Shown here: positions 49,904-59,649 of the stretch, one piece after another
How the letters are laid out: the number at the start of each line of letters is the position of its first letter
Position numbering within the stretch: position 1 is the stretch's first letter
DNA from: Trypanosoma brucei gambiense DAL972
Lineage: Eukaryota > Euglenozoa > Kinetoplastea > Trypanosomatida > Trypanosomatidae
Direction: 5' to 3'
Assembly: GCF_000210295.1 (NCBI RefSeq)
Contig: NC_026742.1
Location: 1,426,001 to 1,490,000 of the forward strand
DNA: 64,000 nt
Made by a program: the position numbers and the translations under genes
Notes under the pieces: model-generated
Database searches by the model: none
What the model was told of the DNA's origin: nothing
What the model saw: only the letters and a program-made list of their open reading frames with translations

Positions 49904-50203
49904 ATGCTGTCAAAAATGAGGGGCCACTGCACTGCTGCTGCGGCTTCGGGCGACGATAAGCGGAAAACGTGCCCTTATGGCGGTTGCAAACGTGTCATGG
50001 TGGATTTATTGAAGTTGGTGTGCTACTTCCTGTTCGCCCTGACATGCCTCCCTGAAGGCAAACCGCAGCTTTTGGCTAATGCCAGCGGACCTCTTGTGCC
50101 TTTGCATGTGATGGTGAAGGCGCTGTCACCCAATCCGCTACATGCCAGCAATACTGTGCGCGGGTTGTTGGGTTTGATTGCGTCTGTGTGTGAATTCTAT
50201 TGA
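49478..50203 (+). CDS. GIM5B: Glycosomal integral membrane protein GIM5 (PEX11 family), copy 2
   Basis: 241 residues, ATG at 49478. It is identical to copy 1 except Thr80 to Ala and the linker between the two hydrophobic segments. From residue 143 the linker reads MLSKMRGHCTAAAASGDDK and then RKTCPYGGCKRVMVD, in place of copy 1's LFVKLRPRQASRGAGAGDDK. The linker is thus more Cys-rich (three cysteines, against none in copy 1). The sharp change at both linker borders, with flanking near-identity, is the signature of gene conversion that spares or avoids the linker. The linker is the predicted region between the membrane helices. The 3' flanks diverge about 20 bases after the stop. Confidence 0.93.
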   Translation: MSAQAHTYLCDAWNRDKVMAIVQFLPMALEGPARTAGCESLALSLGNLARMGDAYRAVTRLSLLANALSKPTLTSLSKPAGDMVASRIDQLSHLFHIGFCLNENTAVLAGHGVFPKSLHRLSGVAVLCWMYTLVLGIVRQLYMLSKMRGHCTAAAASGDDKRKTCPYGGCKRVMVDLLKLVCYFLFALTCLPEGKPQLLANASGPLVPLHVMVKALSPNPLHASNTVRGLLGLIASVCEFY

Positions 50204-50224
50204 AAAGGACTGTCATATTATCAT
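50004..50224 (+). repeat. GIM5 duplication, block 2, copy 2
   Basis: Partner of 46613-46833. Confidence 0.9.
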
Positions 50225-51462
50225 GATGTATCTGTCGTGCGTCACTCTTTGTTTTGTTTTTATTTAAATGCTGTGAAAACGTTATATGATTTACTATTTT
50301 CCTTTTTCTAATGGTGTTTTGATCGTGGCAAGTACTTTTAGCCTTTTTATCTTTTTGGTCGATTGCCTTTTCTTGGTTTTGTGAAAACAGGAAATATATT
50401 GAACCCGTTCCGGCACCAACTTTCTCCATATCCGTCAGTATGTGTCGATGTAAGTGAACGAGGTTGGTGGGATCGTGTTTATTTGTGTGCACCCGTTGCT
50501 TAATACAAAACGTATAATTATATCACGGAAATATATTTATTTTCATCATCACTATTATGATATGTTGTGGGAGTTATGATAATTATTGTTTTGATCCGTG
50601 TGAGCTGGTTGTGTGGGATTATAGCAACTGCAGTAATGCGTGTCCATCGGAGGCAAAATACTAATGAGTGTGGTATAAAATGGGGTATGGTAAAGGAGAG
50701 TAATTAACATTGAGAAAAAAAGACAAAGAATAAGAATATGGACCTTGAGAAATGAAGGGAGAGTCCTTTTTTTTTTGTTTTAAAATTTTCGTTTAGAAAA
50801 AAAGTCATACAAGGTTGTGTAGGTGTGGTTTAGGAGGCTAGCGTGAAGGAACATGCAGAGAAAAAAAAAGGAAAAGGAACCAAAAGGGAAGGGAAGTGAG
50901 ACAGGCATTAAGTGTGAAAGGAGGCAATCAAAAAGCTTTTGCTGTCGTTTTATTTTGAGGATGAGGGAAAAGTTGCCTTGGTTTTTGATTTTCTAAAAAA
51001 AAAAAACAATAAAAGAAATTAAATTAAAAACCGATGTTTGCCCTTCTGTCTGTCTGTCTCTCTTTTTTTTTTTTTTGCATGATACGTTATTAGAGTCCTG
51101 ATATTTTTTTTTTTTTTCGTGGACTGCTAGTTCGTACGCCCCTTACTCTTGCTCTGCGGCTTCCCACACTATTCACCTTGCTGTCTTTTTATCGCCGTCA
51201 CAACTAACAAATCAAATATACACTCATTTTGTTCGGTTTTGCAGGGGGGGGGGGTTCTTCCTCTTTTCTATAGAAAAAAGATAAATATTACGTGTGCACA
51301 TTTCTGATTCTTTATAATCTATTTTTTTTTCCTCTTTTTTTTTTGTGTGTGTGTGGGGTGAGGGTATATCACCTCCCCTTGAATTAAGAATAAAGGTCAA
51401 AAAATAAAAAATAAAAAATAAAAAAAAAAAGTTTTATTTTTTTAAAAAAAGAAAAACTTAAT
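50225..51462. other. Low-complexity spacer before the third GIM5-like gene
   Basis: About 1.2 kb, very A/T-rich. It has poly-T runs (51063-51076 and 51104-51118), a G11 tract at 51244-51254, a T-rich tract with GT repeat (51322-51355) and an AAAAAT tandem near 51401-51420. AG at 51360-51361 is a possible acceptor. No gene seen. Confidence 0.55.
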
Positions 51463-52203
51463 ATGAGTTCCCTTCCTCCAGACAAAACTCTTTTCGGAAG
51501 CCACTCGCAGCGACTTGTGGCTGTGGCTCAATTCTGCAGTTTAGTTTCCGCGGGTGTTGCGGGTTCGAAACATTACACGTTGGTAGCGCGTTCTGCATGT
51601 GCTTTAGCGAAGGTACTTGCCAACTACCTCTGCTTGTCGCGTTTAAAGGGTTCATACTTGTTGCTACGTGAAGTGTCGCCATCTTCTGTCCGCAGAAGAC
51701 TCCACTCATCGCCAAGTTGGTTTACCGGAGTTATGCGTGTTTTAACCATGTTGGCGATGCTGTTGTTTCGCATCACTGATAAAATTGCGTTACTCGCAAA
51801 TGAGGGCGTTTTGTCGAACAACATTTGTTTCTACACTTCTCGGTTGATTCCTTCACTACTTTTTTACTGCAACCTTATGCAAACAATGACCAGTGCGGTC
51901 CTTCTGAAGGCGGTTCGTCCCATTTCTTTTGAAGCTACGGATACACGCAATGTTTTCCGAAAACGTTATTATCTTCAGGGAGTGCTGAGTTTTCTTGAAG
52001 GTGTTGGATTGATGACATATGCCATGACTCTTTTTCCTCGTGGCGTCCCTCCATTAGCGATGACACTTCACGAAAAACATCTTTTGACCCACTGGCTTGC
52101 GGTTGCGGCGTCAAGTTTCCCTCCAGCCCTTTCGGTCAGTACAACAACTCAAGGTTTAATTGGCCTTGCAGCGACTTTACCGTCCTTTTTTATGTCACCA
52201 TGA
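51463..52203 (+). CDS. Divergent GIM5/PEX11-family paralogue
   Basis: 246 residues, ATG at 51463. It has the same length and layout as GIM5. A VARSACALAKVLANYLCLSR segment matches GIM5's LALSLGNLARMGDAYRAVTR. LFRITDKIALLANEGVLSNN matches LFHIGFCLNENTAVLAGHGV. A C-terminal LTHWLAVAASSFPPALSVST with TTQGLIGLAATLPSFF behind it matches HVMVKALSPNPLHASNTVRG with GLLGLIASVCEF. Two hydrophobic segments lie at about 95-110 (MRVLTMLAMLLFRI) and 170-190 (FLEGVGLMTYAMTLFP). Overall identity is low, so it diverged long before the GIM5A/B duplication. Glycosomal membrane location is inferred from the family and from its place directly behind the GIM5 pair. Confidence 0.82.
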   Translation: MSSLPPDKTLFGSHSQRLVAVAQFCSLVSAGVAGSKHYTLVARSACALAKVLANYLCLSRLKGSYLLLREVSPSSVRRRLHSSPSWFTGVMRVLTMLAMLLFRITDKIALLANEGVLSNNICFYTSRLIPSLLFYCNLMQTMTSAVLLKAVRPISFEATDTRNVFRKRYYLQGVLSFLEGVGLMTYAMTLFPRGVPPLAMTLHEKHLLTHWLAVAASSFPPALSVSTTTQGLIGLAATLPSFFMSP

Positions 52204-54098
52204 GTTTTTTGTTGCATTTTTTAATTGTGTATTTGAATATGATACATGGGAAGAAAGGGAGTCATGTGCACGTGTGCGTGTTTTTTTCCTTTTCTTTGAT
52301 CCCCCCTGCATGCACATTCTTTTTTCATTTGTTTGCCGTTTCTTTTGTGTTGATGATTTGATTTTTCTTTCTTTTTTTTTCTTTTTTTTCTTTGCTGTTT
52401 CGCGATTTTGGCTGTGATGGAGGAGTTGGCTGGCGTACGAAAAGCGAGAACATTTGTGTGTTATTTTGTTTTTGTGTTACCTAATGGAGGGAAACACATG
52501 CGGCTTATATATATATGTATATATGTGGTGAGACATCTAATTTTTTCGTCTTCTCTTCGCTGAGCTTTGGTGTGTCATCACAAAGGGAGTTATGTTTAAT
52601 GGTGCGGTTGTTTTGATTTATTATAATATAATAATAATATTATTATTAGTATTACTGTTGTTGTTCTGCGATACCTTTGCGTGTATGTTGGTAGAATTTA
52701 TTTAAGGTAGCTGTGTACCTCATAATGTGCATCGTCTCACTTATGTTGTAGAACAGTATAATGGAAGGAAAGGTTCTACATAAATTTAGAGGTAGAATTC
52801 CCCGTGTGGAATGTACGCCTGCTTAAGAAAAGAAAAAAATTTTGGGTGAAATAAAGAGGTAATAAAATGAGTTAATATGCAAGTAGGCGGGTGATGGGAA
52901 GGGGAATCAATGAATTGTACCGCAACTCATTTTTTTTCTTTTCGGTTATCTTACCAAAAGAAAAAAAAGACAGAAGGGCGGGAAGATGGAGATTTGAAAC
53001 TTTGGGGGAGCGCCAGTGCTTGGTTTGTTCATGGCACATGACTGTGCTCATTGTTGTCCGTAAATTATTTCTCATTCACAAACCTTCCCTTCATGTATAT
53101 ATATATATATACATTTCCTTGTTTGCTCTTTATTTTCTTTTTCATTTGTTTACTTTACCCTTTTTTTTATATGTGAAGGGAGAAGGTTGATAACTCTGAT
53201 TACATGGGTTGAAATATTCGAGCGTAGTTCATATTAGTGTGGCGGAACCCTTTGTGCTACCGCAAATTGTGTTCGCGGTGTGCCCATATCAGTTCCGTAA
53301 CACATAAACATATGTATTTATATTGGTAAAAGATGACAGCGCAAAGACTATCATTTTTGAAAGGTTATTTATTAAATAAGGAGCCACTGAGCACTTTGAC
53401 AGGTTGCATTTCTGTGCATTGAGGTTAATGGCTTATTGCAGTGCGTCTCTTATTGAAGAGTTGTCTGACGGCACTGATGTGTTCTATGTGGGGGAAAGGG
53501 TTGCTTGTGTCGTGTCTCGTCTCTCCTGTCCTTTTCTTTCCCTTTTTGTTCATTTGCGTGCGTTGGGTAATTTTCTTATGAAGTACTGCAGCCCTCCTAT
53601 TCATACGTTATGTTTGGTGGGGTTTCTTATGTTGCTTTGCAGGTTCGTGGTGCGCCGCACGTGACACATTTCTCCGTCATGAGCTATCGCTCAAACGCAC
53701 ACTCTATCTGTTTCTATTTCCCATTTCTCTCATTTCCTCGGGTTGTAATTCTTTGTTTATTCTTGTATTTTACTTCATATAATAAAAACATCGACTTACC
53801 GCTCCCGCCTCCGCTTTCCACTCTTTTCTTTTTTTTTTGTTTTTTACCGTTGGAAAATACTACGCTCTGCACTCTGTCAGAGGCCTTAGCGTTGAGCTTC
53901 TCAAAGAGTTGTAGGTATAAGTTGTTTTGTTTTTCGTTGGTTTGGTTTTCCTTTTAGCTTCTTTAGTAGTACAGGGCCTACGCAGGTAGCAAGTTATTAT
54001 CGCATATATTTATTGCGTTGGAATTAGCTCCTTTTTTTTATAAAAATTTTCGCAGCCGCTGTTGTTATTGTTGTTGAATAGTGGATTGGACGTAGCAA
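52204..54098. other. Low-complexity spacer, 1.9 kb
   Basis: It contains TA-rich repeats (about 52507-52527 and 53095-53112), an AAT/ATT-rich patch around 52620-52650 and many T/C tracts. A 115-codon frame at 53610-53957 is translated T/C-rich UTR and is not called. Confidence 0.55.
54054..54055 (+). promoter_or_regulatory. Probable trans-splice acceptor AG, NDUFB7-like gene
   Basis: A T-rich tract ends in TTTTCGCAG, 44 bases before the ATG at 54099. Confidence 0.6.
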
Positions 54099-54779
54099 AT
54101 GACGGAGTATTTGAAGGATATTGGGCGTACAAAGCCTGGGGATCCCATGCCACCTATTAACCTTGGGCCTTACGATAATCCACTGCTGTGGAATATGCTT
54201 GATCCTTTTGGTGCTGATCGTGGGCATCAACGTAGGCCCATGTCCGTCTCTCGTGATTTTATGGAATTACATAACGTTCCAATTATATTTCGTGATCAGT
54301 GCGTGCATCGCTGGGTGCCATTTCATCGCTGCCTGAAGAATCTAAAACCTGTTACGTGGGGTACAGCGAACTGTCACGAGTTCGAAGAAGCGTGGATGAT
54401 TTGCCGTGCCTACGAAACTTACCGAAATCAACTGCTAAAGACAAAATTCATGGAGCTTACGAAAGATTACACAGCTGAGGATAAAAAGTTTTTCCCTAGT
54501 CTGCTTCACTTAAGTGTGCCCACTTACATGAACTCGTTTTACTGGACAATGGCTGCTTCACAGCGACTTAGTGGATGGGATGAGAGAGACCCCGCGAACC
54601 CCATGACGTGGCGCGAGCCGAATCGAGCCCTGATGCGGGCGGAGTTTTCCCCCACAAACTGGGAGCAAGGGAATTTAACTAATGCAACAGGTCACAAACT
54701 TATTACTGACGACCTCGTGTTCGACATGGTGCCGGGCTTCCCACTTCCAGAGGACAAAAGACCCGAAACATTATATTAA
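54099..54779 (+). CDS. NDUFB7-like complex I subunit (twin CX9C)
   Basis: 226 residues, ATG at 54099. A twin CX9C motif is exact: C68-C78 (CVHRWVPFHRC) and C92-C102 (CHEFEEAWMIC). It is followed by a charged amphipathic helix with YETYRNQLLKTKFMELTKDY, as in NDUFB7/B18 (the CHE and C-x-Y/R-E features). CX9C proteins fold in the mitochondrial intermembrane space through the Mia40-type relay. NDUFB7 sits on the intermembrane face of complex I. It is about 90 residues longer than the human protein because of a C-terminal W/P-rich extension. No N-terminal presequence is expected for this import route. The CX9C hairpin is certain; assignment to NDUFB7 in particular is likely. Confidence 0.85.
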   Translation: MTEYLKDIGRTKPGDPMPPINLGPYDNPLLWNMLDPFGADRGHQRRPMSVSRDFMELHNVPIIFRDQCVHRWVPFHRCLKNLKPVTWGTANCHEFEEAWMICRAYETYRNQLLKTKFMELTKDYTAEDKKFFPSLLHLSVPTYMNSFYWTMAASQRLSGWDERDPANPMTWREPNRALMRAEFSPTNWEQGNLTNATGHKLITDDLVFDMVPGFPLPEDKRPETLY

Positions 54780-55617
54780 CTCTTGTTTACACTTATTGTG
54801 GTAATTGCTAGATTCCCTTGTTAACTCCTTCTCTGAGTTGGGTGTGACGATTATGTCTTTTACGCAAAAAAGGCAAGGGAGTGACAAGGGAATTCTTTTC
54901 TCGAGGTACGTGGGCAAAAATATTTGCATGGTTGTATAAAGGGTTCATTCGTAGCATTCCCTTTGTGTTTCTTTCTTTTAAAGATCTTTTATGCAGTCGT
55001 ATCGTGGCTATGTTTTACGTGTTTTTGTCACTGCTGAGTGGTACCATGTGGGAGGTAGCGAAGGAAAAGGGGAGTGTAGGTGTTAACATTTGTGGTGGAG
55101 CGTCATAATGCATTGTTATCATTGGCCCAATGCAGTGAGGGATTGTTCGGTCGACTAGGAGCTATGCATGTGCAGCGGATTGAAGACTGTTTTTTTTTCC
55201 CCTCCTTTTTTTTTACGCTAGTCCTTCTTCTCTACCTGTGTGTGTGTGTATGTTAGTGAAAGACGTTTTTTTTTGTTATGTTATGTTTGAAATTGGTCGC
55301 GTCTTTTTTCTTGACCTTCTCCTCCTATAACAGGGAGACGTGTGTTTGTGTGTGTCCATGTGTGTAATTTATCCATTTGCGTTTTTACCCATTACCTAAT
55401 GTGTTTTGCTTCCGTTTCTTTTTTTTTTTCAAAAAAAAAAACGATTCATTCTTCTGTGCAGGGGTGTGAAGTGGGGACGCATTCCACTTGCTTCCACCCC
55501 ATTAAGGTGTCGGTCATCAAGACCCTTTTCCTCGCAAAGACGTAGCGGGAGGAGGAAAAAGAAACTGCTCGGGTTTGCGTGAGTTCGCACTTTGTTGCAT
55601 ATTCCTTGCGAGACTTT
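54780..55617. other. Intergenic; acceptor of the zinc-finger gene
   Basis: T/G-rich with poly-T (55190-55213) and an A-run at 55431-55441, and GTGTG patches. No gene seen. Confidence 0.5.
55460..55461 (+). promoter_or_regulatory. Probable trans-splice acceptor AG, zinc-finger gene
   Basis: A tract with T11, then CATTCTTCTGTGCAG. The first ATG that opens the long frame is at 55618. Confidence 0.55.
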
Positions 55618-58600
55618 ATGCGGCCGCCGACGTTACGTGTATTCACTTCACCACATGTAATTCGTCATCGCATCACAACTCTCGCTGTGTCAGGTACCAA
55701 ACTCAACCAACGCTTATCGCTTCTTCTAGGAGTAGGTTTACCCGAGTGCACTGCAACTGAGGGCCTGGCGAGTTCGCTTCGGTTCGTATCACAGGAATGC
55801 CTCCCTCCTTATTTGGCCTTTACATTCTTAAGTCACTGTTGGTCCATGTGGTCTGCCTCATCGTCATTTGCCGTGGCTGCCCGCAAAACGGTTGGAGGAA
55901 CAAATGATTCAGTCGCGTTGGAGACATTACTCAATGTTTCGGAGGAGTGTCTTCTGGCTTATAGTCGTATAGCGGGCGAAGAGAATCGCTCTCAGCGTCA
56001 GATAGTTAACGATAGGGGAACTGTGAAAAATGCAACAATGGGAGCGTCAACACCGCTACCACACAATAGAGCGGGTTATCATTATATCGTGGATCACATG
56101 TTGCGAATCTGTTCCGGTTATATGGATGCTAGAACGGCCGTTACTCTTCTGCAGTATGCTGTTAGAGTTGAGGACTCAGAGGGCGCCGTCTTTAAAGGAC
56201 TTGTGGAGTTATTGGCTTCTCGAACTAGTGGTGATCCATTGTTGTTTGAGAACTGCCTGCGTAAAGTTTTGGGTGTTGCCCTCCCGGTGCACGTTTCTCC
56301 CATCGTGACGTCTGTGTTGTGTCTGCGCGTTGTGACTTCGAGCGTTCTTAAGCTTTGCATGCATCATGTGGCCACTGTGGTTCGGGGTCGCCAGAGCGGA
56401 CGTCTCGCTGTCGAAAATGCCCTTGGGGGGCTTCATCGATGTGCTGTGATGGCGCTTCACTGGCTTTTGAAAAATCCCTGCGGTGATCAATGGTGTAATG
56501 AGTTGTGTATACAGGTAATGTCGTGCCTAAAGTATGCCCCCATGTTTTTATTGTGTGATGTGTACGGTACAATGGCGGATCGTGGGTTGGTGACGCCCTC
56601 AGTTCAGTGTAAGTTTCTAGCCAATTGTGGAGTTGCATTGGGTTCTAGTGGTTCCGTACCGGATCACTGTGGTGAGGTAATAATTCGCGCATTCACTGAA
56701 CTCACAAAGAGTGACCGCGAAACCAGGTATATTGAAGAGGGTCTTGTGCATGGCAGTGCTGCTCTTGTTGCGCTAGGCAAGGGGGGACTTGTTCGGCGTG
56801 CGTACGTTATGTTTCCAACGCTTCGTGTAACACATCATTTGGTGATGGCCCACGTGCACCACGCAGATGTTGTCCGTGCCTGTGATTCGCTTCTCAGCGT
56901 TGCATGCTCGCGTGAGGAGGGTTGGATAAATATTCCACCTCCTGTGATGCACGCCATACACGCTGTTTGCGTACTGGTTGGTCGGTCAGGTAGTTCCGCC
57001 GACGTGGTGCCTCTTTACCGCGCAATCGTGTGTTTTCATAACCCCGGCATCATCGTTAGCCAGTGTATGGAATATGTTCTATCTGGTTTGTGTGACCGTG
57101 TTGCGCGTATTAACGGGCATTTCTCAAAGGAAACGCAGCCATGCACGATACTAGAACATATTGTACCTTTGTTACGCGCAATTGTGCGTTGCATTGGTGA
57201 TGACATCAATACCGACATGATACTTGAGCTACTCGAAACAGCGCTGGGCGTAGAGTACTTTTCTGTTCCATTGACTGCATCCATCGTATGGACATTTCAG
57301 CGGTCGACAAGTCTTGCGTTAAAAGATCTCTTTTCTCGCGTAGACCCGTCAACGAACGGTGTTCCCTTTTTAAATTACTATGCCCTCTGCCACGCCCGTG
57401 ATCGGGGAATGCTGGAAACTGTTGAGCATCTCGCAACCGTCTGGCACTGCGATGTGGAACCCATCCTAAAGCGTTATACTTTCCTGCTGCCATCATACAA
57501 GTTATGGAAGTGTGCTGCTTGTGGTCGCTTTAACAGTGACAGGTTTAATTACTGCTTGTGCTCTGCGCTCCGGAATGGGTTTGTTGTGTGTAGCAAATGC
57601 GCTTATGCACAGGATGAGCGATTAAGTTTTTGCCAGTCATGTGGCGTCCGTACGGAAGAGGGTGCGGTTGCGGCTGCCGTCGTCCGCCGTGCGTGGACCT
57701 GTGGTGAATGCGGGGCGAACAATCCTGCGCGGCAGGTGAGTTCCTGTTTCCGCTGCAAGGCAGATTTGGGCCCAGTGGCAAAAGCGTTGAAAGAAATGGG
57801 GAATTCCAAAGTGACCTCGTGCTCATGCCCTACTGTGGATAGTTCGGGTGAAGGGAAAGGATCGTGTAGGTCTGTGCACTATTGCCGACATTGCGGATGG
57901 ATGCGTGAACCCTGGGCGGTTGCTAACAGCACTGTGTGGCGCTGTGAGGGATGCAGCCAGTTGCGAAGCTCACTCGACCGCACCTGCCCAGAATGCCCCC
58001 ACGTTGACTTCTTGCCCTTTGCAATGGCGCATAAAAGTAGCGACGTCCGCTCTTGTGTGGACTGCGGGGCCATGGCGGAAAACCCTTTTGCTGAAAAATG
58101 TGCTCTTTGTGCCGGTGCTTTGCGTGTGGGGGCAACGGCGCTGAAGGCCCCAACAACATCGTCAGCGGCGGTTGGAGAGTCGGAATTGATGGTTGAAACG
58201 GCCCAGTGGTGTTCGAATTGTGGGGGGATAGTGGTTGAAAAACTGTCTAGTCATTGTTCAGAATGTGGACATGCGCTTCATTTTGCTGACGTGTTGCATC
58301 TTGCCGTGCGGCGCTGCAGTGCATGTGGAGAGGATTTGGGTACGCAGCAAATCGGAGTTGTATGCGTTCACTGTTTTTCATTTGCTCCCCCTGTTCCACG
58401 GGAAGGTTGGAGCACCGCTGTGGTACATGAAACCTTCAGGGTGATCGATCGCGCCATGGAACGGAAGTTGGGCTGTGACACGTTAGCGGACTTATTTCAC
58501 AAAATCTTAGTTTCTTTCCGACAGCACGTTGGACAGGCGACAATTAGCGAAACCCGTGTGGCTGTGGCTGTTGCATTAGGGCGGTTACAAGCAGTGTTGA

Positions 58601-59292
58601 TCGCAAGTGTTCCGTATGAGAGGATGGCCCGCCGAGTAATTGCTCTGACGAAGCAATTGTTGGAACATGTTGATAACGTATGTGGCGTTTCTTCTTCTCA
58701 TTTCCATCCTGGACAATGTCCGCATTGCCTTGGAACTCACAGGCCGGAACTTTGCTCTTTCAACGAGGAAGAATGGGTGTGTGAGGTGTGTGGGGCCGAA
58801 AATGAAAATGGGGATGTATGCCGTTATGTGTGTCGTAACTGCCTCTCCCTTCGCGACACGGTCCGTGAGTTGTGTCCAACGGAAGCATGGGAATGCCCCC
58901 AATGCCAAAGGGCAAATGTAGATTTTGAATCATACTGCATTTTTTGTGGGGTTCAGCGGGCTGTGGTTGAGGATGCTGTTGAGGAAGCAGCCGAAGTGGT
59001 TCCTTTCATTCCTGCCAAATGTAGTGAATGCAACCTCGTGCATCTGGAGGCTCGGTGCCCCTTATGTCATAACACAATACCCGAAACTCTACGGAAGGCT
59101 GAGGGTGTGGTGTGTCTCGTGACGAGTCGGTACGCCTTTATTCAACCCGTCGGCACGGAGCACCCGAATCAACGTGTGTACGTCGGCCAACAGTGGTTGC
59201 GAAAGCACAAATGGACAGGAGGGGAAAAGGTCACATTCACGGCACGACTCAACGACCAAGGTGGTTTTCGTGTGACTTCTGTCCACTCTTAG
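55618..59292 (+). CDS. Multi-zinc-finger protein with helical N-terminus and cold-shock-like C-terminus
   Basis: 1224 residues from the ATG at 55618; an upstream GTG (55579) is ignored. The N-terminus (MRPPTLRVFTSPHVIRHRI) is basic with no acidic residue, like a mitochondrial presequence. Residues about 30-620 are helical-repeat-like, without a named family. Residues about 630-1155 hold roughly eleven four-cysteine modules. One is a perfect RanBP2 finger (WECPQCQRANVDFESYCIFC). WKCAACGRFNSDRF and WTCGECGANNPARQ begin near-RanBP2 modules. The others are zinc-ribbon pairs (for example SCVDCGAMAENPF paired with CALC). The last 62 residues (about 1163-1224) read like a cold-shock/OB domain: GVVCLVTSRYAFIQP, YVGQQWLRKHKWTGGEKVTF and GGFRVTSV. 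RanBP2 fingers and cold-shock domains both bind single-stranded RNA. A mitochondrial RNA-processing role is an inference. Confidence 0.8.
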   Translation: MRPPTLRVFTSPHVIRHRITTLAVSGTKLNQRLSLLLGVGLPECTATEGLASSLRFVSQECLPPYLAFTFLSHCWSMWSASSSFAVAARKTVGGTNDSVALETLLNVSEECLLAYSRIAGEENRSQRQIVNDRGTVKNATMGASTPLPHNRAGYHYIVDHMLRICSGYMDARTAVTLLQYAVRVEDSEGAVFKGLVELLASRTSGDPLLFENCLRKVLGVALPVHVSPIVTSVLCLRVVTSSVLKLCMHHVATVVRGRQSGRLAVENALGGLHRCAVMALHWLLKNPCGDQWCNELCIQVMSCLKYAPMFLLCDVYGTMADRGLVTPSVQCKFLANCGVALGSSGSVPDHCGEVIIRAFTELTKSDRETRYIEEGLVHGSAALVALGKGGLVRRAYVMFPTLRVTHHLVMAHVHHADVVRACDSLLSVACSREEGWINIPPPVMHAIHAVCVLVGRSGSSADVVPLYRAIVCFHNPGIIVSQCMEYVLSGLCDRVARINGHFSKETQPCTILEHIVPLLRAIVRCIGDDINTDMILELLETALGVEYFSVPLTASIVWTFQRSTSLALKDLFSRVDPSTNGVPFLNYYALCHARDRGMLETVEHLATVWHCDVEPILKRYTFLLPSYKLWKCAACGRFNSDRFNYCLCSALRNGFVVCSKCAYAQDERLSFCQSCGVRTEEGAVAAAVVRRAWTCGECGANNPARQVSSCFRCKADLGPVAKALKEMGNSKVTSCSCPTVDSSGEGKGSCRSVHYCRHCGWMREPWAVANSTVWRCEGCSQLRSSLDRTCPECPHVDFLPFAMAHKSSDVRSCVDCGAMAENPFAEKCALCAGALRVGATALKAPTTSSAAVGESELMVETAQWCSNCGGIVVEKLSSHCSECGHALHFADVLHLAVRRCSACGEDLGTQQIGVVCVHCFSFAPPVPREGWSTAVVHETFRVIDRAMERKLGCDTLADLFHKILVSFRQHVGQATISETRVAVAVALGRLQAVLIASVPYERMARRVIALTKQLLEHVDNVCGVSSSHFHPGQCPHCLGTHRPELCSFNEEEWVCEVCGAENENGDVCRYVCRNCLSLRDTVRELCPTEAWECPQCQRANVDFESYCIFCGVQRAVVEDAVEEAAEVVPFIPAKCSECNLVHLEARCPLCHNTIPETLRKAEGVVCLVTSRYAFIQPVGTEHPNQRVYVGQQWLRKHKWTGGEKVTFTARLNDQGGFRVTSVHS

Positions 59293-59649
59293 ACGCACGT
59301 CACCCCCACTCCCCCGCGTTTCCATTGATGTGCAAGTACGAAAAAAAAAAGGAGTAGAACGCTAGTTGCTTCGCGACGACCCTTGGTTGATTGGATCAGG
59401 GAGTATGAAGAGATGGTGAACTGCCCCCGTGTGCCTTGTTGTTACCGTGGTAAACGTAGCGACGGTCACATCACATATCCATTGTTTACTTGTTTGTTGT
59501 ACAAGCATGTATGCTCATATTGAAACCGTGCCCAACCTCTTGTTAACTCTGTTTCTTGGCAGTGCCGTCGTGTTATTTTCTTTGCTTCCCTCTTTTGTTC
59601 ATCATGATGTTGTTTTCAACTAGGTCTGGGGCCAAATAGGCTGGAGGCA
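59293..59649. other. Intergenic; acceptor of the PH-like gene
   Basis: A T/C tract (59573-59620) ends in CTAG, with AG at 59622-59623, 26 bases before the next ATG. No gene seen. Confidence 0.5.

Noticed and set aside
53610..53957. 115-codon frame in the spacer before the NDUFB7-like gene
   Set aside because: It is a translated T/C-rich tract (runs of F, S, L, P), typical of trypanosome UTR.
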